A stretch of 64,000 nt of DNA from the NCBI GenBank assembly GCA_036172665.1, contig CM069877.1, positions 23,895,001 through 23,959,000 on the forward strand, read 5' to 3'. Below the pieces are notes generated by a model. It was not told the origin of the DNA. It saw only the letters and a program-made list of their open reading frames with translations, and searched no databases. The position numbers were made by a program, and so were the translations under genes. This document shows positions 43,335-55,500 of the stretch, in pieces. Within the stretch, counting starts at the first letter, position 1, and each line of letters opens with the position of its first letter. The DNA is from Prosopocoilus inquinatus (Eukaryota > Arthropoda > Insecta > Coleoptera > Lucanidae).

Positions 43335-44599
43335 ATGCCAGGGAAAACGTCCAAAGTTGTTGACCAGGTGAACGTTATGAAATGTGATGTGTGTGAAATA
43401 TACGTCAGCAGAAAGTGTTTCTCGGCACATTTGCGTAGTAATTCACATAAAAGTAATGCTTTTGTGGTCGTCGATAACGGCGTGGAGAAGATAGCTGGTG
43501 CATTCGGAGACAAAATCGTAACGTACCGTATAACGGAACCTTACAATTATGTTGATGTCGAGGATTTTATGTACAATATTCAAGAAAAAGTATTAACTTT
43601 GGTTCAGAGTATATTAGACATCCATAAAGCATTAAAGTGGAATGTGGAAATTTTCGGAGTCTATTTCTTAGATTCTAAAGAAAATTCTGAGATAAAATCA
43701 CACCAAGAATAAAATAACTTGTTTTGGAACTGATATATACAATATATATCGTGATTTTTTAAACGAAATACATGTAAAAATGTCGGAATTTCAGGAGCGA
43801 GATTCAGGTAAAGAAAATAATAGGTGCAATCGTTTAGAATAAAACTTAAAGTTGCAAATATTGTTACAGGATGGACTTTGTGCAGAATTTTATATATGGA
43901 AGTCAACATTAATAAATACAATCCACTGAAAGCATCTAGCTTCATGCCATTACCGTCTTCAATAAGTGCGAAGATGCGAGAAAAGCTGTCATAAATGTTA
44001 GAAATAACGACAACGCTTGCTTTGCCTGGGCGATAACGTCAGCGATGTGTCAGCAGACTTCACATCACGGTCACGAGAAATATATTTGTGAAGGATGTTT
44101 AGTGTATTTTCCATGTATTGAAAAATTGCAACGACACGAGAGGGAAGACTGTAAAGTTATCAAAACAGTTTTACCATCGACAGAGTTAAAAATAAATAAG
44201 TATGGTGAATCTTTGCCAGCGAATATATTACAATTTGAAAATTTTGAAAAACAGTTAAAACTTCCTTTTGTTATATATGCCGATTTCGAAGCATTGCTAA
44301 AACCACTGGACAGAGTAGAACTAAATCCAGATAAATCTTTCACTGTTAAGTGTTATGAATACGAACCTCATTCATTTGCATATTATATTAAGTGCAGTTT
44401 CAATGCTAATTTGTCAATGTTAAAGTTATATCGCGGAGAGAATGCCGCCACTGAGTTTATAAAATGGTTAGAAAAAGATATTAAAGAAATTTACGACAAA
44501 TATTTAAGTAAAATTGAGCCGATGAGTGATTTAACACGAGAAGGTCAAGGTCGGAGGAGGTTCCAGAATCGGCCTATTCCTACTACTAAGGGGCGGTGA
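43335..44599 (+). pseudogene. family-B DNA polymerase (DNA_pol_B_2 type) N-terminal relic
   Basis: Three parts of a protein-primed type B polymerase as found in Polinton/Maverick-like elements. 43335-43712 has C2H2-type CDVCEIYVSRKCFSAHLRSNSH and WNVEIFGVYFLDSKENSEIKS. 43860-44040 is a decayed middle (GWTLCRILYMEVNINKYNPL). 44045-44599 has YICEGCLVYFPCIEKLQRHE and the exonuclease-I-like LPFVIYADFEALLKPL (conserved D and E of ExoI). Frames shift between parts and the polymerase palm domain is missing. Not functional. Lies between the two arms of the large inverted repeat. Confidence 0.72.
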
Positions 44600-47443
44600 A
44601 CGACTTTACAACCACCTATGACCAAATGAGTAACAAGATCAGAATACACAAAAAAAAGTGTTTTGATGCAAAAAAAAGGGAAGAGGACCTTCTAATATGA
44701 GCCACATGATTTAAGTATGTTTAGGAAGTCGAATTAGATTCCAGATACATATTACTACCCAAATATGACGAACCGATGCTTGTCAAAGAAATACTTATTA
44801 CCCAACAACCGTTGTCGTGATAACCGATATGACTAGCGCTGTAAACCGCATGAAGTGACTTCTGCACAAACCTTACCTGACACCAGCTGTTAAAATGAGG
44901 GTGATAGTATTAGTGTACAGTCCTGCTTTTAAGTAATGTTTCTCTTATAAAATTTTAAGCATAACTGTGCACAATGATGGTATTGACATGTTGACATGTT
45001 GACTATGAACAAACTGAAAACATCTATTATACTATTTATTTTTTTTGCAAAAACTAAAGTTTTGTTCTTTAAAAAAAAGCAGTTTTTTTTCCAACCCTGG
45101 TTAAGACAACGAGGTTAAACAAGTTATTACAGTTTTATAAGTTGGTATCTTGTACATTGTATTGGAAAATTGTTGACAAACTCATAGCATACTTTCCCAG
45201 AGACATTTTTTTTAATTTTGCTGTGTCATTTTGTTTATGTTTATTAATGCTTTGTTGACCTGCAGCTGAACTAAGCTCAGACAAGCATTTTATACATTTG
45301 TTTAGTAACAAACAAATTAACTAATTACGTACACTAAGCACAATTAAAATAATTTTATTGAAGCTTTTCATCCGAAGTTTTAGTAATAAACAAAAGTTTA
45401 CACAACAGCTCTCTGTGAAGTGAGTATTTTCAGTTTGTTTGGCGTAACACATGCATTTTTAGGGTGCGTTTTATTTGCGCGCTTATACGCTTTGAGCGCT
45501 TGTAAGCATTGCTTAACCTGTCCCTTTCAGCTTTGCAAATGCTCACAAAGCGCTAGGTGATGATATGAAAACGTCATTGTAACGTCATGGGTTGTGCTCA
45601 CAATCGCTTGTTCTTATTCCATCGAGATAGGGCAGCAAAAGCCAGGGGGTGGTAATTGAGATTACATTAGTGGACAAGTTTAGTTGTGCATGGTAATCAT
45701 AGATGCCGGTGTAATCGAAATAATTTAAGGTTGGCACTGGTAAAACTAGTTTTCGATACACAAGGGATTTTTATTATTTGATGTTGTATTTGTGGTCGAA
45801 GGCGTGTGATTTGTGTTTGGTTTGTTTAAGATTGTCTATTTTTTTGAGTTTGCTATCATCTGTAAATTTGTGCTGTATCTGATTTTTTTAATCGGTAGGA
45901 CCAATATTTGACTAGTAGCGGTATGGAAACATGAGGGTTAGACGTTAGTGTTCCCTGTGGAGTGTAACGACAGAGGTACATAATTGATAATTGTGAGTTT
46001 TAAATAAATTACGTGTGTGCATCAAACATGGTACCTACTGTATGTGCTATACTTGCAGATTTTTTACGCCTGCAGATGAGCGCATCGAGAAGGTTTTGCT
46101 GAAAAGAATCGGTAGGCAAGATCTCTCAACAAACCATAGCCAATGTAAAGAAAGACTAACCAGTGTGCGAATTACATTTCGATCCAGTTTGTAGGGATCA
46201 AGCAGGGTGATTAAAAAGATTTTCGTTACCTACATTGCATTTGCCAGGTAGGATGTATGATCTTTATTACATGTCCCCAGGATTGGTTTATATGTATAAT
46301 ACAGCAAAGCATGAATTCAGATTTCACGTTTTGACATCAAATTTGACACTAATTTATTTAGCGCTATGCAGACCTGAACTACAAAGCATGACATTGATTT
46401 CAAAAATGTTTGCTGCATTAAAAGTAAAAATTTCAGAGTTTAAAGGTCCTGCCACTCAGGAAACATGTTTCTCTTATCCTAATGTAAAACAAAGAATAAT
46501 TACACCTCAGAAAATAAGAGGTATGCTATTTCCAGATAGAGAAAGAGTTAGACATTTAATTTATTTAAGGTGTCTGAGTACTTCTACACTGAATTTTATT
46601 TTTTCTAAGTTTGAATAATGTGCATCATGTGCTTAATTTCTAAGAAAAGAACCACGTTTGTATGCACCTCTGACACTGTGACACAGACATTAAAAGCCTT
46701 TGTGACTGTTTCTTCTTAATTGTATCTTGAATAATATGAAATATAAAGACTTTACCTTATTAACAAGATAAACATGTTTGTCCCTAAAATAAATTTAAGA
46801 GTAAATCATAACTTTTTTATGTCAATCTAATGAGGTGTTCGCTGGTAAGCATAAGTTACAACAGTGCAGAGTTATACTTGAAATGTAAGTAATGTAATGT
46901 TGACTTGTTTATGTGTATTGTATCATATCTATTTTTAGAAAATAAAACTGAATCAATCTTGTGTTGAGTAGGTATGTATTTTTTCTTATTGTCACTTTAG
47001 ATATTGAATAGGTATAGTTTCTCGGTTGTCTGATTATTGCAATAGTTAAAACATTTATTATGATTTTGTTCATGATTATATCTATTCTTATCTATTTATA
47101 AGTCTTATTTTGTTAAGTATGTTTACATTTTAAATAAATTTTAATCGTAACTTATGTACTTTATTTTGTATCAAATTAATTAGTAATATATTTGATTTTA
47201 CTTAATGCCGATTTTAAATTTGCGCTTAAGTTAACTGATATTTAGGCAGTTTTTGTGAATCGATGTGAAAACATCAACCTGGCCTCGAATATGACAAAAA
47301 AAGTGATCCTGTTCGAGGTTTTGTAGATTTTAGTGGACCTCATCTAGGACCTAGTATTTACTGATCATGCATTACCATTTATTGTGAATTCATAGAGTGG
47401 AAAGTGTACTGTATGTTCACTTTTGTCAAGGAACTATGTCAAC
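44600..47443. other. interior of large inverted repeat, mostly without features
   Basis: No recognised gene. A 127-codon open frame at 46235-46618 (MHLPGRMYDLYYMSPGL..., ending FSKFE) has no domain I recognise and low-complexity flanks. It may be a relic of another element gene. Confidence 0.4.
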
Positions 47444-48246
47444 TATTGAATTATTATTATTCGACTGCTGACTGATTTCGGTTTACATGTGGTAGCTATA
47501 ATTTCAGATAAAGGTTCAGCTAATCAAGCCGCTGTTATTAGATTAGTTTCCGAAACCCACCTTTATTTCGCATAACAAATTTTTTTTATCATTATCTTCA
47601 GCAGGTGTCAATTGCGAAACTAATTCCTGTTGAATAATTTATTCTAAATCAGCACTGCACCATATTTCAGGGAAATAACTAAATCAACTAAATTCTGCTG
47701 TGTACTGTCAGTTACATATTCAAAAACTAAGCTGTTTGCTCCAAACAATTACCATGTCATGAAGATAAACTTTCTGGTGTGGTTCTTGTGTTAGTGACAA
47801 ATGCTCAAGAGATGATTGCACTGTGCATCTACAATAATCGACTTAAATATTTATACTTCTAATAAAGCAAGTACACGGTCCTCCTTGTTTCTCAGGTGTA
47901 ACTGGTTATTGTTGATGTGGTGACCGTCAGAAACAATTTTCCAGTGTTGGGGGCACCTTGAATCCTACATAAAATTTCCACATTTCATTTTCTTGCTTTG
48001 TATTTGTAAACTATTATTCTTACCTGGTAAATATAATACAGGTAATGCGTATTTTAAACTCATTTTTTTTTCACGCAATGATAATTACTAAAGTCAGTAT
48101 TTTATAACAGTAATTGTTAATAGATTGTTATCAGTTAAAAATTAATGTCCACATACGAAATATTTAATCAAGCATACACAATCCACTAATTCAACAAATA
48201 CCCAAAAATAAAATGTGCAGTTTCTTTCTTTATCACTCAGAATTCG
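47444..48246. repeat. large inverted repeat, right arm
   Basis: Reverse complement of 42156-43009. It lacks about 60 bp present in the left arm at about 42761-42830, which disrupts the small frame there. Confidence 0.6.
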
Positions 48247-48654
48247 TCACGCACGCACAGATAGTCAGACACGTTTGTGGGGATGCTCGTCAGAAAAGAG
48301 CCCAGGGATGGGATACTGGTCAGAAAAGTAAAAATTTGCTCGCGTCAATCAAACGGAACTCTGTTTTGAATGCGCCTCATCGGGCTCTACATAGGCGATA
48401 TTAAGAGAAAAACTGGCTGAACATGTGATAAGACTAATCTTTTAAATTTGAGGATTTCTACGGAAAAAATCACTCTCGTAAAACTTGGGCTGACGAATTG
48501 AATGGTGCAAATCGCAAGTCTCTAACTCACCGGTTTCGAGAAAAAAATTTGAAAATTGAGTCGGTTGCAAAAGCCTCAACTTTAATACCCAACGTTCCTA
48601 GTCGATTTGTCCACGAATTGGTGTGATAAACAATCACTTACTTTTCAAGCAGTC
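48247..48654. other. intergenic, no feature seen
   Basis: No gene recognised. The frame at 48213-48404 begins in the inverted-repeat arm and has no domain. Confidence 0.4.
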
Positions 48655-48787
48655 TAAGGCCGGTTTTTCAATCACAGGTTAACCCTAACTCTCGGTTTAT
48701 TTCCATGGTAACAAGTGCGAAGACAATTGTTTCCATGGCAATAAACTGAAGGTTAAAGTTAACTTCTGAGTGAGAAACCGGCCCTTA
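48655..48787. repeat. MITE with taaggccggttt ends
   Basis: 133 bp. Starts taaggccggtttttca and ends with the complement tgagaaaccggccctta; a second inner inverted pair caggttaac/gttaacttc and ccatggtaac/ccatggcaat suggests an old foldback. Confidence 0.6.
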
Positions 48788-49004
48788 TGGTGCGATTGTG
48801 GTCATGTTAGTTAAATATTTAAGCTCTGTAAGTGGAATTGATACACTTGTTTATTCAACACCCCGTACTCTATTTGCTCTTTTCCGGTTTTGTCTTACTT
48901 TTGATACAGATAAAGTGAGAAAAGAAGAAATAAAACGAACGTAGTTAAATAAGCGAGTGTAACATTTTTACTTACAGAGCTTAAATTTGACCACAATCGC
49001 ATCA
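48788..49004. repeat. MITE with 40 bp inverted ends
   Basis: 48788-48832 (tgcgattgtggtca...taagctctgtaagt) is the complement of 48970-49004 (acttacagagctta...tgaccacaatcgca). Directly adjacent to MITEs on both sides. Confidence 0.6.
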
Positions 49005-49009
49005 TTTAA

Positions 49010-49145
49010 GTCTGATTTCATAATCGAACTTTAGGAGACTTAAATAAAAGTCACATTGTGATGTATAAATAACTATATTTTTGTAAGTTTTTGGACATGT
49101 GACTTTAATTTTAAAGTCTCCTTTAATTCGATTATGAAATCGGTC
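49010..49145. repeat. TTAA-flanked MITE
   Basis: 136 bp bounded by TTAA at 49006-49009 and 49146-49149, with inverted ends gtctgatttcataatcgaa / ttcgattatgaaatcggtc. TTAA duplication is typical of piggyBac-type elements. Confidence 0.6.
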
Positions 49146-49176
49146 TTAAAAGCCGTTTTACATTACAGAATTTATT

Positions 49177-49601
49177 AAATTTTTTTGTTACAAATCGTTT
49201 TTGATTGCAGTGAAAACCTCGAGCAGCCTCTGTACAGCTGTTTCAGCCCTATTTGGGGCTTCATCAGCAGAGACGTAGCTCGACATTCCCACTGCAGACC
49301 AAAACCGACTTGCCCAATTTATTCGCAATTGCGATGTATAGTAATGAACAGATAAAACAGCGACATCCTACGATCGCTTTTTGACCTGACATTGCAGTAG
49401 GATGGACAAATTGAAGCGGGATTTGCTCCTAATAAGTCCCCCATGCAAGGCGGTCATGTTTGCTGTCAAAGCATAATAAAGCCCCAAACATGGCCGCCTT
49501 GCATGAGGGACTTATTAGGAGCAAAACCACTTCAATTTGTCTATCCTACTGCAATGTCACGTCAAAAAGCGACCGTAGGATGTCGCTGTTTTATCTGTTC
49601 G
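49177..49601 (-). mobile_element. retrozyme-like foldback element, copy 4
   Basis: Inserted in the left TIR of the 7.6 kb transposon, between 14 bp direct repeats ttacagaatttatt (49163-49176, 49602-49615). Order on +: the ribozyme part, the tail, the second half, then that second half again inverted (about 49350-49480 against 49482-49590). It is therefore permuted relative to copy 3, as expected if the template was circular or multimeric. It is the most divergent copy. Confidence 0.72.
49220..49282 (-). ncRNA. hammerhead ribozyme, copy 4 (CUGAUGA core)
   Basis: On the - strand: outer stem I CGAGC (49282-49278), inner CTCTG (49272-49268), classic CTGATGA (49267-49261), stem II AGCCCC/(A)GGGCT around AAAT, GAAA (49244-49241), CAG/CTG (49240-49235), UA, then CAGAG and GCTCG (49224-49220). 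Cleavage triplet is GUA (allowed under NUH). Inner stem I differs from copy 2 by a compensatory pair change. Confidence 0.75.
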
Positions 49602-49660
49602 TTACAGAATTTATTGTTCAAGAAATTGTACAATTTTTGAAACAATCGAAATTGTGTAAC

Positions 49661-50812
49661 ATCTTGAGTAGTGCCGAGGTTCCTTGTTGAAATTGTGAGT
49701 GATTCTGCGTAGTTGACCGTAATTTTACAGATGTTATAATCACATATTATGTCTTCTATTTTAAAGTAAATGTAGACGCCACGATGACCATTATTGCATG
49801 TGTGTTAATTAAAATATTACTGCAAAGACTACTAAACAGTAAAAAGAAGTAATGTCATGTAAATATTTCATCTGCGCACAGTACACTGAAAAAAGAAAAT
49901 TGTTCAGTCAACCAAATTTTTGTTGACTGAATCATTTTTCGTGGTTAAATACGGCGAATGCACGTGTATTGTTAATTCAATTTTTTTTAAATGTTGAAAA
50001 TTTGCATTGAATGAATACGTTCTGATTTTCAACAAAAATATTATTTGCTTGTTGGATATCAATAGATCATTGTTTTAATGGATACAGTGAATGTTACAGT
50101 AACACTTCTAAGTTTTCGTGTAACATTTTAAGAAGTTAGCTTGAAAATTAATTCTTTATACATCAACAAATTTGGGTATTGAATAAATCTTACGATTGCA
50201 TTGAGTTAATGTCTTGTTATCACTGAACCAAAGCTATTAAGAATTCACAGAACAAGTACATTTTTTTGATTCAAACAGTTGTTACGATTCAGTTAATGTT
50301 ATTTAATATGTAAACTGAATGCTTTCATGTTATTGGAATTATGAACCGCATGGAAAAAAATAAAAGCATTGAATTTACTAGTTTCTAGTCTAATTTAACT
50401 GCAAAAAAAACAAATGAAATATAGTGAATTGTTTTAATTCGGGCACGGTTGGTGTTGGATAATGAATGTATGTGTATTTAGAAACAGACATTCTTTGGGT
50501 AATGTTAAGAATGTCTTTGTCTTTGGAAATAGACATTCTTTGGGTAATTAAAATATGTTATAAGTAAAACATATCTTAAAAAATTGGTTACCTAAAATAG
50601 TATTTTAAATAGTGTATTTGCCCTCATATTAAAAAAAAATGATGTAGAAGTATTCTTGAGTCCTATTTTGAAAGGGTCCAAATAAAAAAAAAACATTACA
50701 CATTTGTAAATACAAAAATATGTTTATTTTTTAAGCTTTTCAGCCTTAAAAAAACAGAAGATATTCCTTAACTAAATGAAAAATAAAATAAAAAAATACA
50801 TTTTACATAATC
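49661..50812. other. transposon interior, no coding feature seen
   Basis: AT-rich. A short direct repeat acattctttgggtaat occurs at about 50488-50503 and 50532-50547. Nothing else recognised. Confidence 0.4.
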
Positions 50813-53171
50813 TTATATTACTACAACTTTCCTTCCACCGGAAATGTGTACATTGACAGATTTATATGAATATAAATCATTATAAAGGAAACTGCTAATA
50901 TTATCAGTATCAACAATTTCATATGCGTGTAAATGCTCTACTAAACACAAAGTTTGTTTTTCCTTAACAACAAAATATATATTTTCTTTATTAATTAAAA
51001 TTAAGTTAATTTCTCCAAAACGTGGAAATATTTCATTAAAATTTAAAATAAGTAAAGAGCCAAGAGAAAATATACGCCCATGTATCTTTACCCAAACAGG
51101 AGCACAACAATTTTCTGCTACTTCTGCAGTGAACTGTTTTACGAAAATATTATAAGCCAAAGAATTTCTGAAAAACAAATTATTTTCTGGGCCAAATTCT
51201 TTTTCATGAAATATGCCCTGACCAGACAAAATTCTACTACAGAAAGCCATTTGATTTTTGACAGCTAATGTAAAAATAATATTTTTTCTTGAAGTTACAT
51301 TATTAGCGACTGACTAAAGTTTTATGACGAGCTTCATATCTCGTACTAGTAATATGTTTCAAAGGTCCTACTTGTTTGAGAAGCCTGGGATAATGAACCA
51401 TAATGTGATGTTTTGGTTTCAGAGTACCGAAATACTGAATGTATAATTCATGATGTTCTTGAATAAATAATTCCAGTAAATTACAATATTCAAGTAATAC
51501 ATCACTGTTTTCAACTATATCTATAATTTTACACAGCAGTAAATAAATTTTCCAATAGTTGCAAATTTCAGGAATAAAGTCGCCAATAATAACCCCTAAA
51601 TATTTTGTTAAATTTTTCATTTCGGAACATGACATAATAATATATTTTTTCTGTATGTGTGTCTGTTTAATCAGTGGTGGTTTATTTTCTAACGTATCAA
51701 AATGAAAATATCTTAATCTGCTATTGAGAGTTTTAAGATCAAAATACTTATCTACATAAATAAGTTGATACAGTATATTCCCTAAATCGTAACGACACAC
51801 TCCTTCATAAATATCATGCATTATGTCACAAGTTGCATTTATAATCACGTGAAATGTGGGAAGAGAATTAAAAATTGAATTTTCTTTAATGCCATTGGAA
51901 CAGTCTAACACATTTTCATTATAATTATGAATCGTTCTAACGAAGTCCATATTTTCTGTCACCTGACTTTGTGTTATTCTTTTATTACATATACAAAATC
52001 TACAAAAATAATTACTTGAAAAACTTTCAGTAAATCCCAGAATGGAATTTAATCCAAGATTATCACCTAGCACATGTACAACTGCAAAATAAACTTGTTT
52101 TATGCCGCTTTTTGTTTTAATAGTAACCCCCTTTTCATAAAGTTCGACACAGTCCTCTATTACTTTTTTAAAGATCAAAGAATTCCCAAATATTTTACGA
52201 TCATCTGAGTAGTGTATATTCGCCAAAAATATATTATTCAGTTGGGATGCACATTCTGGTGGCAAACATGCTAAAGTAAAATAAACAACACCTACTTTAT
52301 AATATCCGGCATGACTTCCTAACGGATTTGCAACTTCAAAATCGTCAAAATATAAGTAGAGTGGGTAAATAATTTGGTTATTCATGTTTTTTTTTTGTAT
52401 TTTTCCATACTTGACTTTGCATTACATTTGATATTATTTCACTGCTATAATTTAAATTACTAGCTACATACTTTTCGATAGTTTCATAAATGGAAGGTAT
52501 TTCTAAAAATGCTTGTGTGTCTCACTTAACGGAATATGTTGCACATAACAGTCTACAACTTCTAGTACAGTTGTATTTTTTCTCTTTGTATCATTTGTTC
52601 TTTGTCCAATTTTAATGTTTTTTACAGGTATAAAAGTTTTACACGTTTCAAAATGTTTTAATCGTAAATGTTCAGAATGCAAACCTTGGAAAGGACATTT
52701 TAATAATGACAACATTTCTGATATTTCAGAATTAGTTTCAGTAACGTAAGGTATTATTTTTTGTTCTAAAATGTCGACTAATCCGGAAATTAAATTCGTT
52801 ACATCTGTGATAATATTTTGAATAACTGACCTAGGAAGAGAGTATCTACTATATAATTGAGATATAAATGACACGGTTGAATGTTTCAATGCATTTTTAA
52901 AATTCGTATTTAAAGTATTATTTACATCATCAATTTCCTCAGATTTATTAATGTCGTCAGATTTATTTGAGGATTTATTTATTTTATTATCAGATTTATT
53001 TAACTTCTCCTCACTTATAGGCATTTCGTGAATTTGTGAACTTGAGTTATCAATACTTATATTAATACTATCTATTAGTAAAATATCATTCTGATGTTTT
53101 GTTGCTAAGTGCTTTTTATATGAAAAAAAAAAGTATGGAATGTTCTGTAGCATTTTTTTTGCTACAGGCAA
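50813..53171 (-). pseudogene. transposase-like gene with three frameshifts
   Basis: Read on -: an N-terminal part with a zinc-finger-like remnant (YKKHLATKH) and a low-complexity Ser/Asn/Lys stretch (52503-53171); a frameshift near 52505; a linker ending KNTKKKHE; a frameshift in a poly-A run at about 52385; the main part (51303-52385) with YLYFDDFEVANPLGSHAG, FCRFCICNKR (zinc pair) and DIMHDIYEGVCRYDLGNIL, then RHKTLVS; a third frameshift at about 51305; and the C-terminal part MAFCSRILSG... to 50813. The MHDIxEGV block resembles the conserved MHxxxEGV region of tnp2-like transposase proteins common in insects and hydra. I cannot assign a superfamily. Not functional. Confidence 0.7.
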
Positions 53172-54540
53172 TTTTTTGAGAAGTGAAATTATGTTTTAAT
53201 TTTATAAATTTATGTTTTAGGGAATTGCAGCTTACATTGCAGAAGGGGCAGAAAATCATATTTGTAAAATTGTAATTTACACGTTTCCTATTTCAAATTC
53301 ACCCACCTCTGTTAACACATAAGGAATTAATTTGTCCCGTTTTGTTACAAGTTCGTACACCACACGTTGTAACAGCATCCAAATATGTTGAGATTCACTA
53401 GGATAATCCAAGCAGATAACGTGATATGCTTTAAACACAAAGTCCAAAGCTTGGCTTGCAGAAGTGGCTGGATAAATATTGTCATGTATAATGACATATA
53501 TTTCCTAAATATCCGTTATATGAGGGCCTACTAATAATATATACGGATGAGTCGCTGCCTTGAATGCTTCCAAATTTTTTATATTATTATTTATAAAAAC
53601 CTCTACGTCACCAGGAACCTGTAAAAAAATAAGTTCAAATTAATTTTAAGTGTTTTACTTAAAACATCATGCAATAAGTCAGAGTGAAACGAACATGTTT
53701 ATAATCTGTATGAATATAATATTAATATGAAAGAAATATAAAAGAAACAGTTTGAAACAAAATGATAACCCAACAATATTAATAGTTTTATTAAAAATTA
53801 ATGCGTTCACTAATACGTGATTTATAATGCTGCATTGGCACTCAGAAATGCTAGGTTTCCAATATTTATTTTCATCAGACCGTCTTTTCACTCTTCCCCT
53901 TGGTGGAAACAATGAGGATAGGAGCATTATTTCAATGGCTCTTCTACTGTCTAAGAACAAGAAAACTTATTTATAATAAACATTAATGAAACATCACATT
54001 ACTTACTTTCTGATAAATCTGTCGATAAATAGGAAACAAGTTCATCAGTTCATTTATCATTTTTAGTCTTTTTAGATAGAAGTGTTGTGAAAATTTTTTT
54101 CCAATTTATGTATAAATTCGTGAACTTATTTGGATACATTTTCATGAAATCCAATTCAATCTATAAATAATGATTATTACAAATATAAATTAAATCTATG
54201 AAAATAGATTTTACCAGAGTTAATGTTTTTTTCTGTTTCATCACTGGCCATTTTGAGAGAAATAATTGTACAGTACTGGTGTCAGTACTCTGTCAAATTT
54301 CAAAAGTTGTTTGCCAGTGTTGCATTACTACATCCCATGGCTCGAAATTGTGCAACAACCATGTTTCACTAAGCTTCATATCAGCTAGAAACATTGATAT
54401 AAAATATAATCTAAGGTGAGTGCGATTAAACTTATTAAAATAAACTTTTATTTGAAAATATGTATTTTGTGTGTGTAAAATATTACGTGTAATCGCGGAT
54501 TCTGGGTTTTCCTTTCCTTTCTTTACTTCTGTATGTTTAA
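53172..54540. other. transposon interior, no recognised gene
   Basis: Short frames at 53679 and 54198 lack recognisable domains. Splice-like motifs are present, and decayed exons linking the two coding regions are possible. Confidence 0.35.
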
Positions 54541-55500
54541 TTACAGTGTTATAAAGACGCCTGAGATTTCGATATTTATCGATTCATTTACCCTTGGCAC
54601 AAGATGTTTTTCTTTTATAACCATCCTCGATGGTGATTCTTGGGATGTAATATGTCTCTTTTTTTTCGTTTTCAAAAAATGTACAATTTTCTCAGCTAAT
54701 ATTTGAAAATCTAAAGATATTACATTTCTGAAAGAAAAACACATTAAAATTTTGATAAATTAAATTCATTTTGCTACGTAGGACAAAGTTGCCTAGAACA
54801 AATTTACTGAAAGTACCAATTTTTATGAAATATATATCTTGTATACTGAATGAACCTTGTCCACATAATTATGTTTTAAACTATAAAATAGTAAATAAAT
54901 AAAAATAAATAAACTTTTCAAAACCATCTTCAGATAAGATTCCATTTACTAATAAATCTACTAAAGTATTTCTTGATTTTGTTGTTAAATTTTTACTCTT
55001 TTTATATTGATGCAATACATATTTTCCTTGAGTGGTTAAATTTAAAAACGTTTCCAAATTCAAGTGGTAGGAATCACGCAACGCTTTTTCTAAACCTTCT
55101 GTTCCACAAAAGGCATATTGCCGGGCAGTAGCAGTTTTAAATGCAACATTAATACTTGCATCCTCTTGTAAATTTAGCGAGTCTGCACCAGAATACGAAG
55201 GTTCTGCACTTTCAGTACATGAAATGTTTATTTGTTGTTCCAATGTGTTGGGTACAGGCGACAGCAAAAACTAGAAAAATTAGTACAGACACGAGTAACT
55301 TAAAACTAGGGATAAATAAACTTACACTGTCATCTGTAGATGTATCTGACACTAACACAACTGGTGACTTTTGTAAATTTTGAAATTCCTTAAGTTTTGC
55401 ATAAAATTTAGTTCTGGGACCAACTTTATTTATTAAATCTTTTAATCCTTCATATTCTAATTCCAGCAAAGCTTCAAGATCAATTTCATTTTCTTTAATA
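54541..55500 (-). pseudogene. transposon accessory gene with SAM-like domain, multi-exon
   Basis: Three candidate exons on -. About 55326-55498 has ENEIDLEALLELEYEGLKDL, then INKVGPRTKFYAKLKEFQ, a SAM-type helical domain. About 54900-55270 includes CGTEGLEKALRD and SRNTLVDLLVNGIL. About 54590-54724 has FQILAEKIVHFLKTKKK. Donor GTAAGT at 55325 and acceptor CTAG at 55271 join the first two in phase 0. The same module order occurs upstream of transposases in many insect transposons; the function is not known to me. Whether it is intact is unclear. Confidence 0.5.

Noticed and set aside
46235..46618. 127-codon ORF as a host gene
   Set aside because: No recognisable domain, no splice or homology support, and it lies inside a transposon-like inverted repeat; kept only as an unassigned frame.
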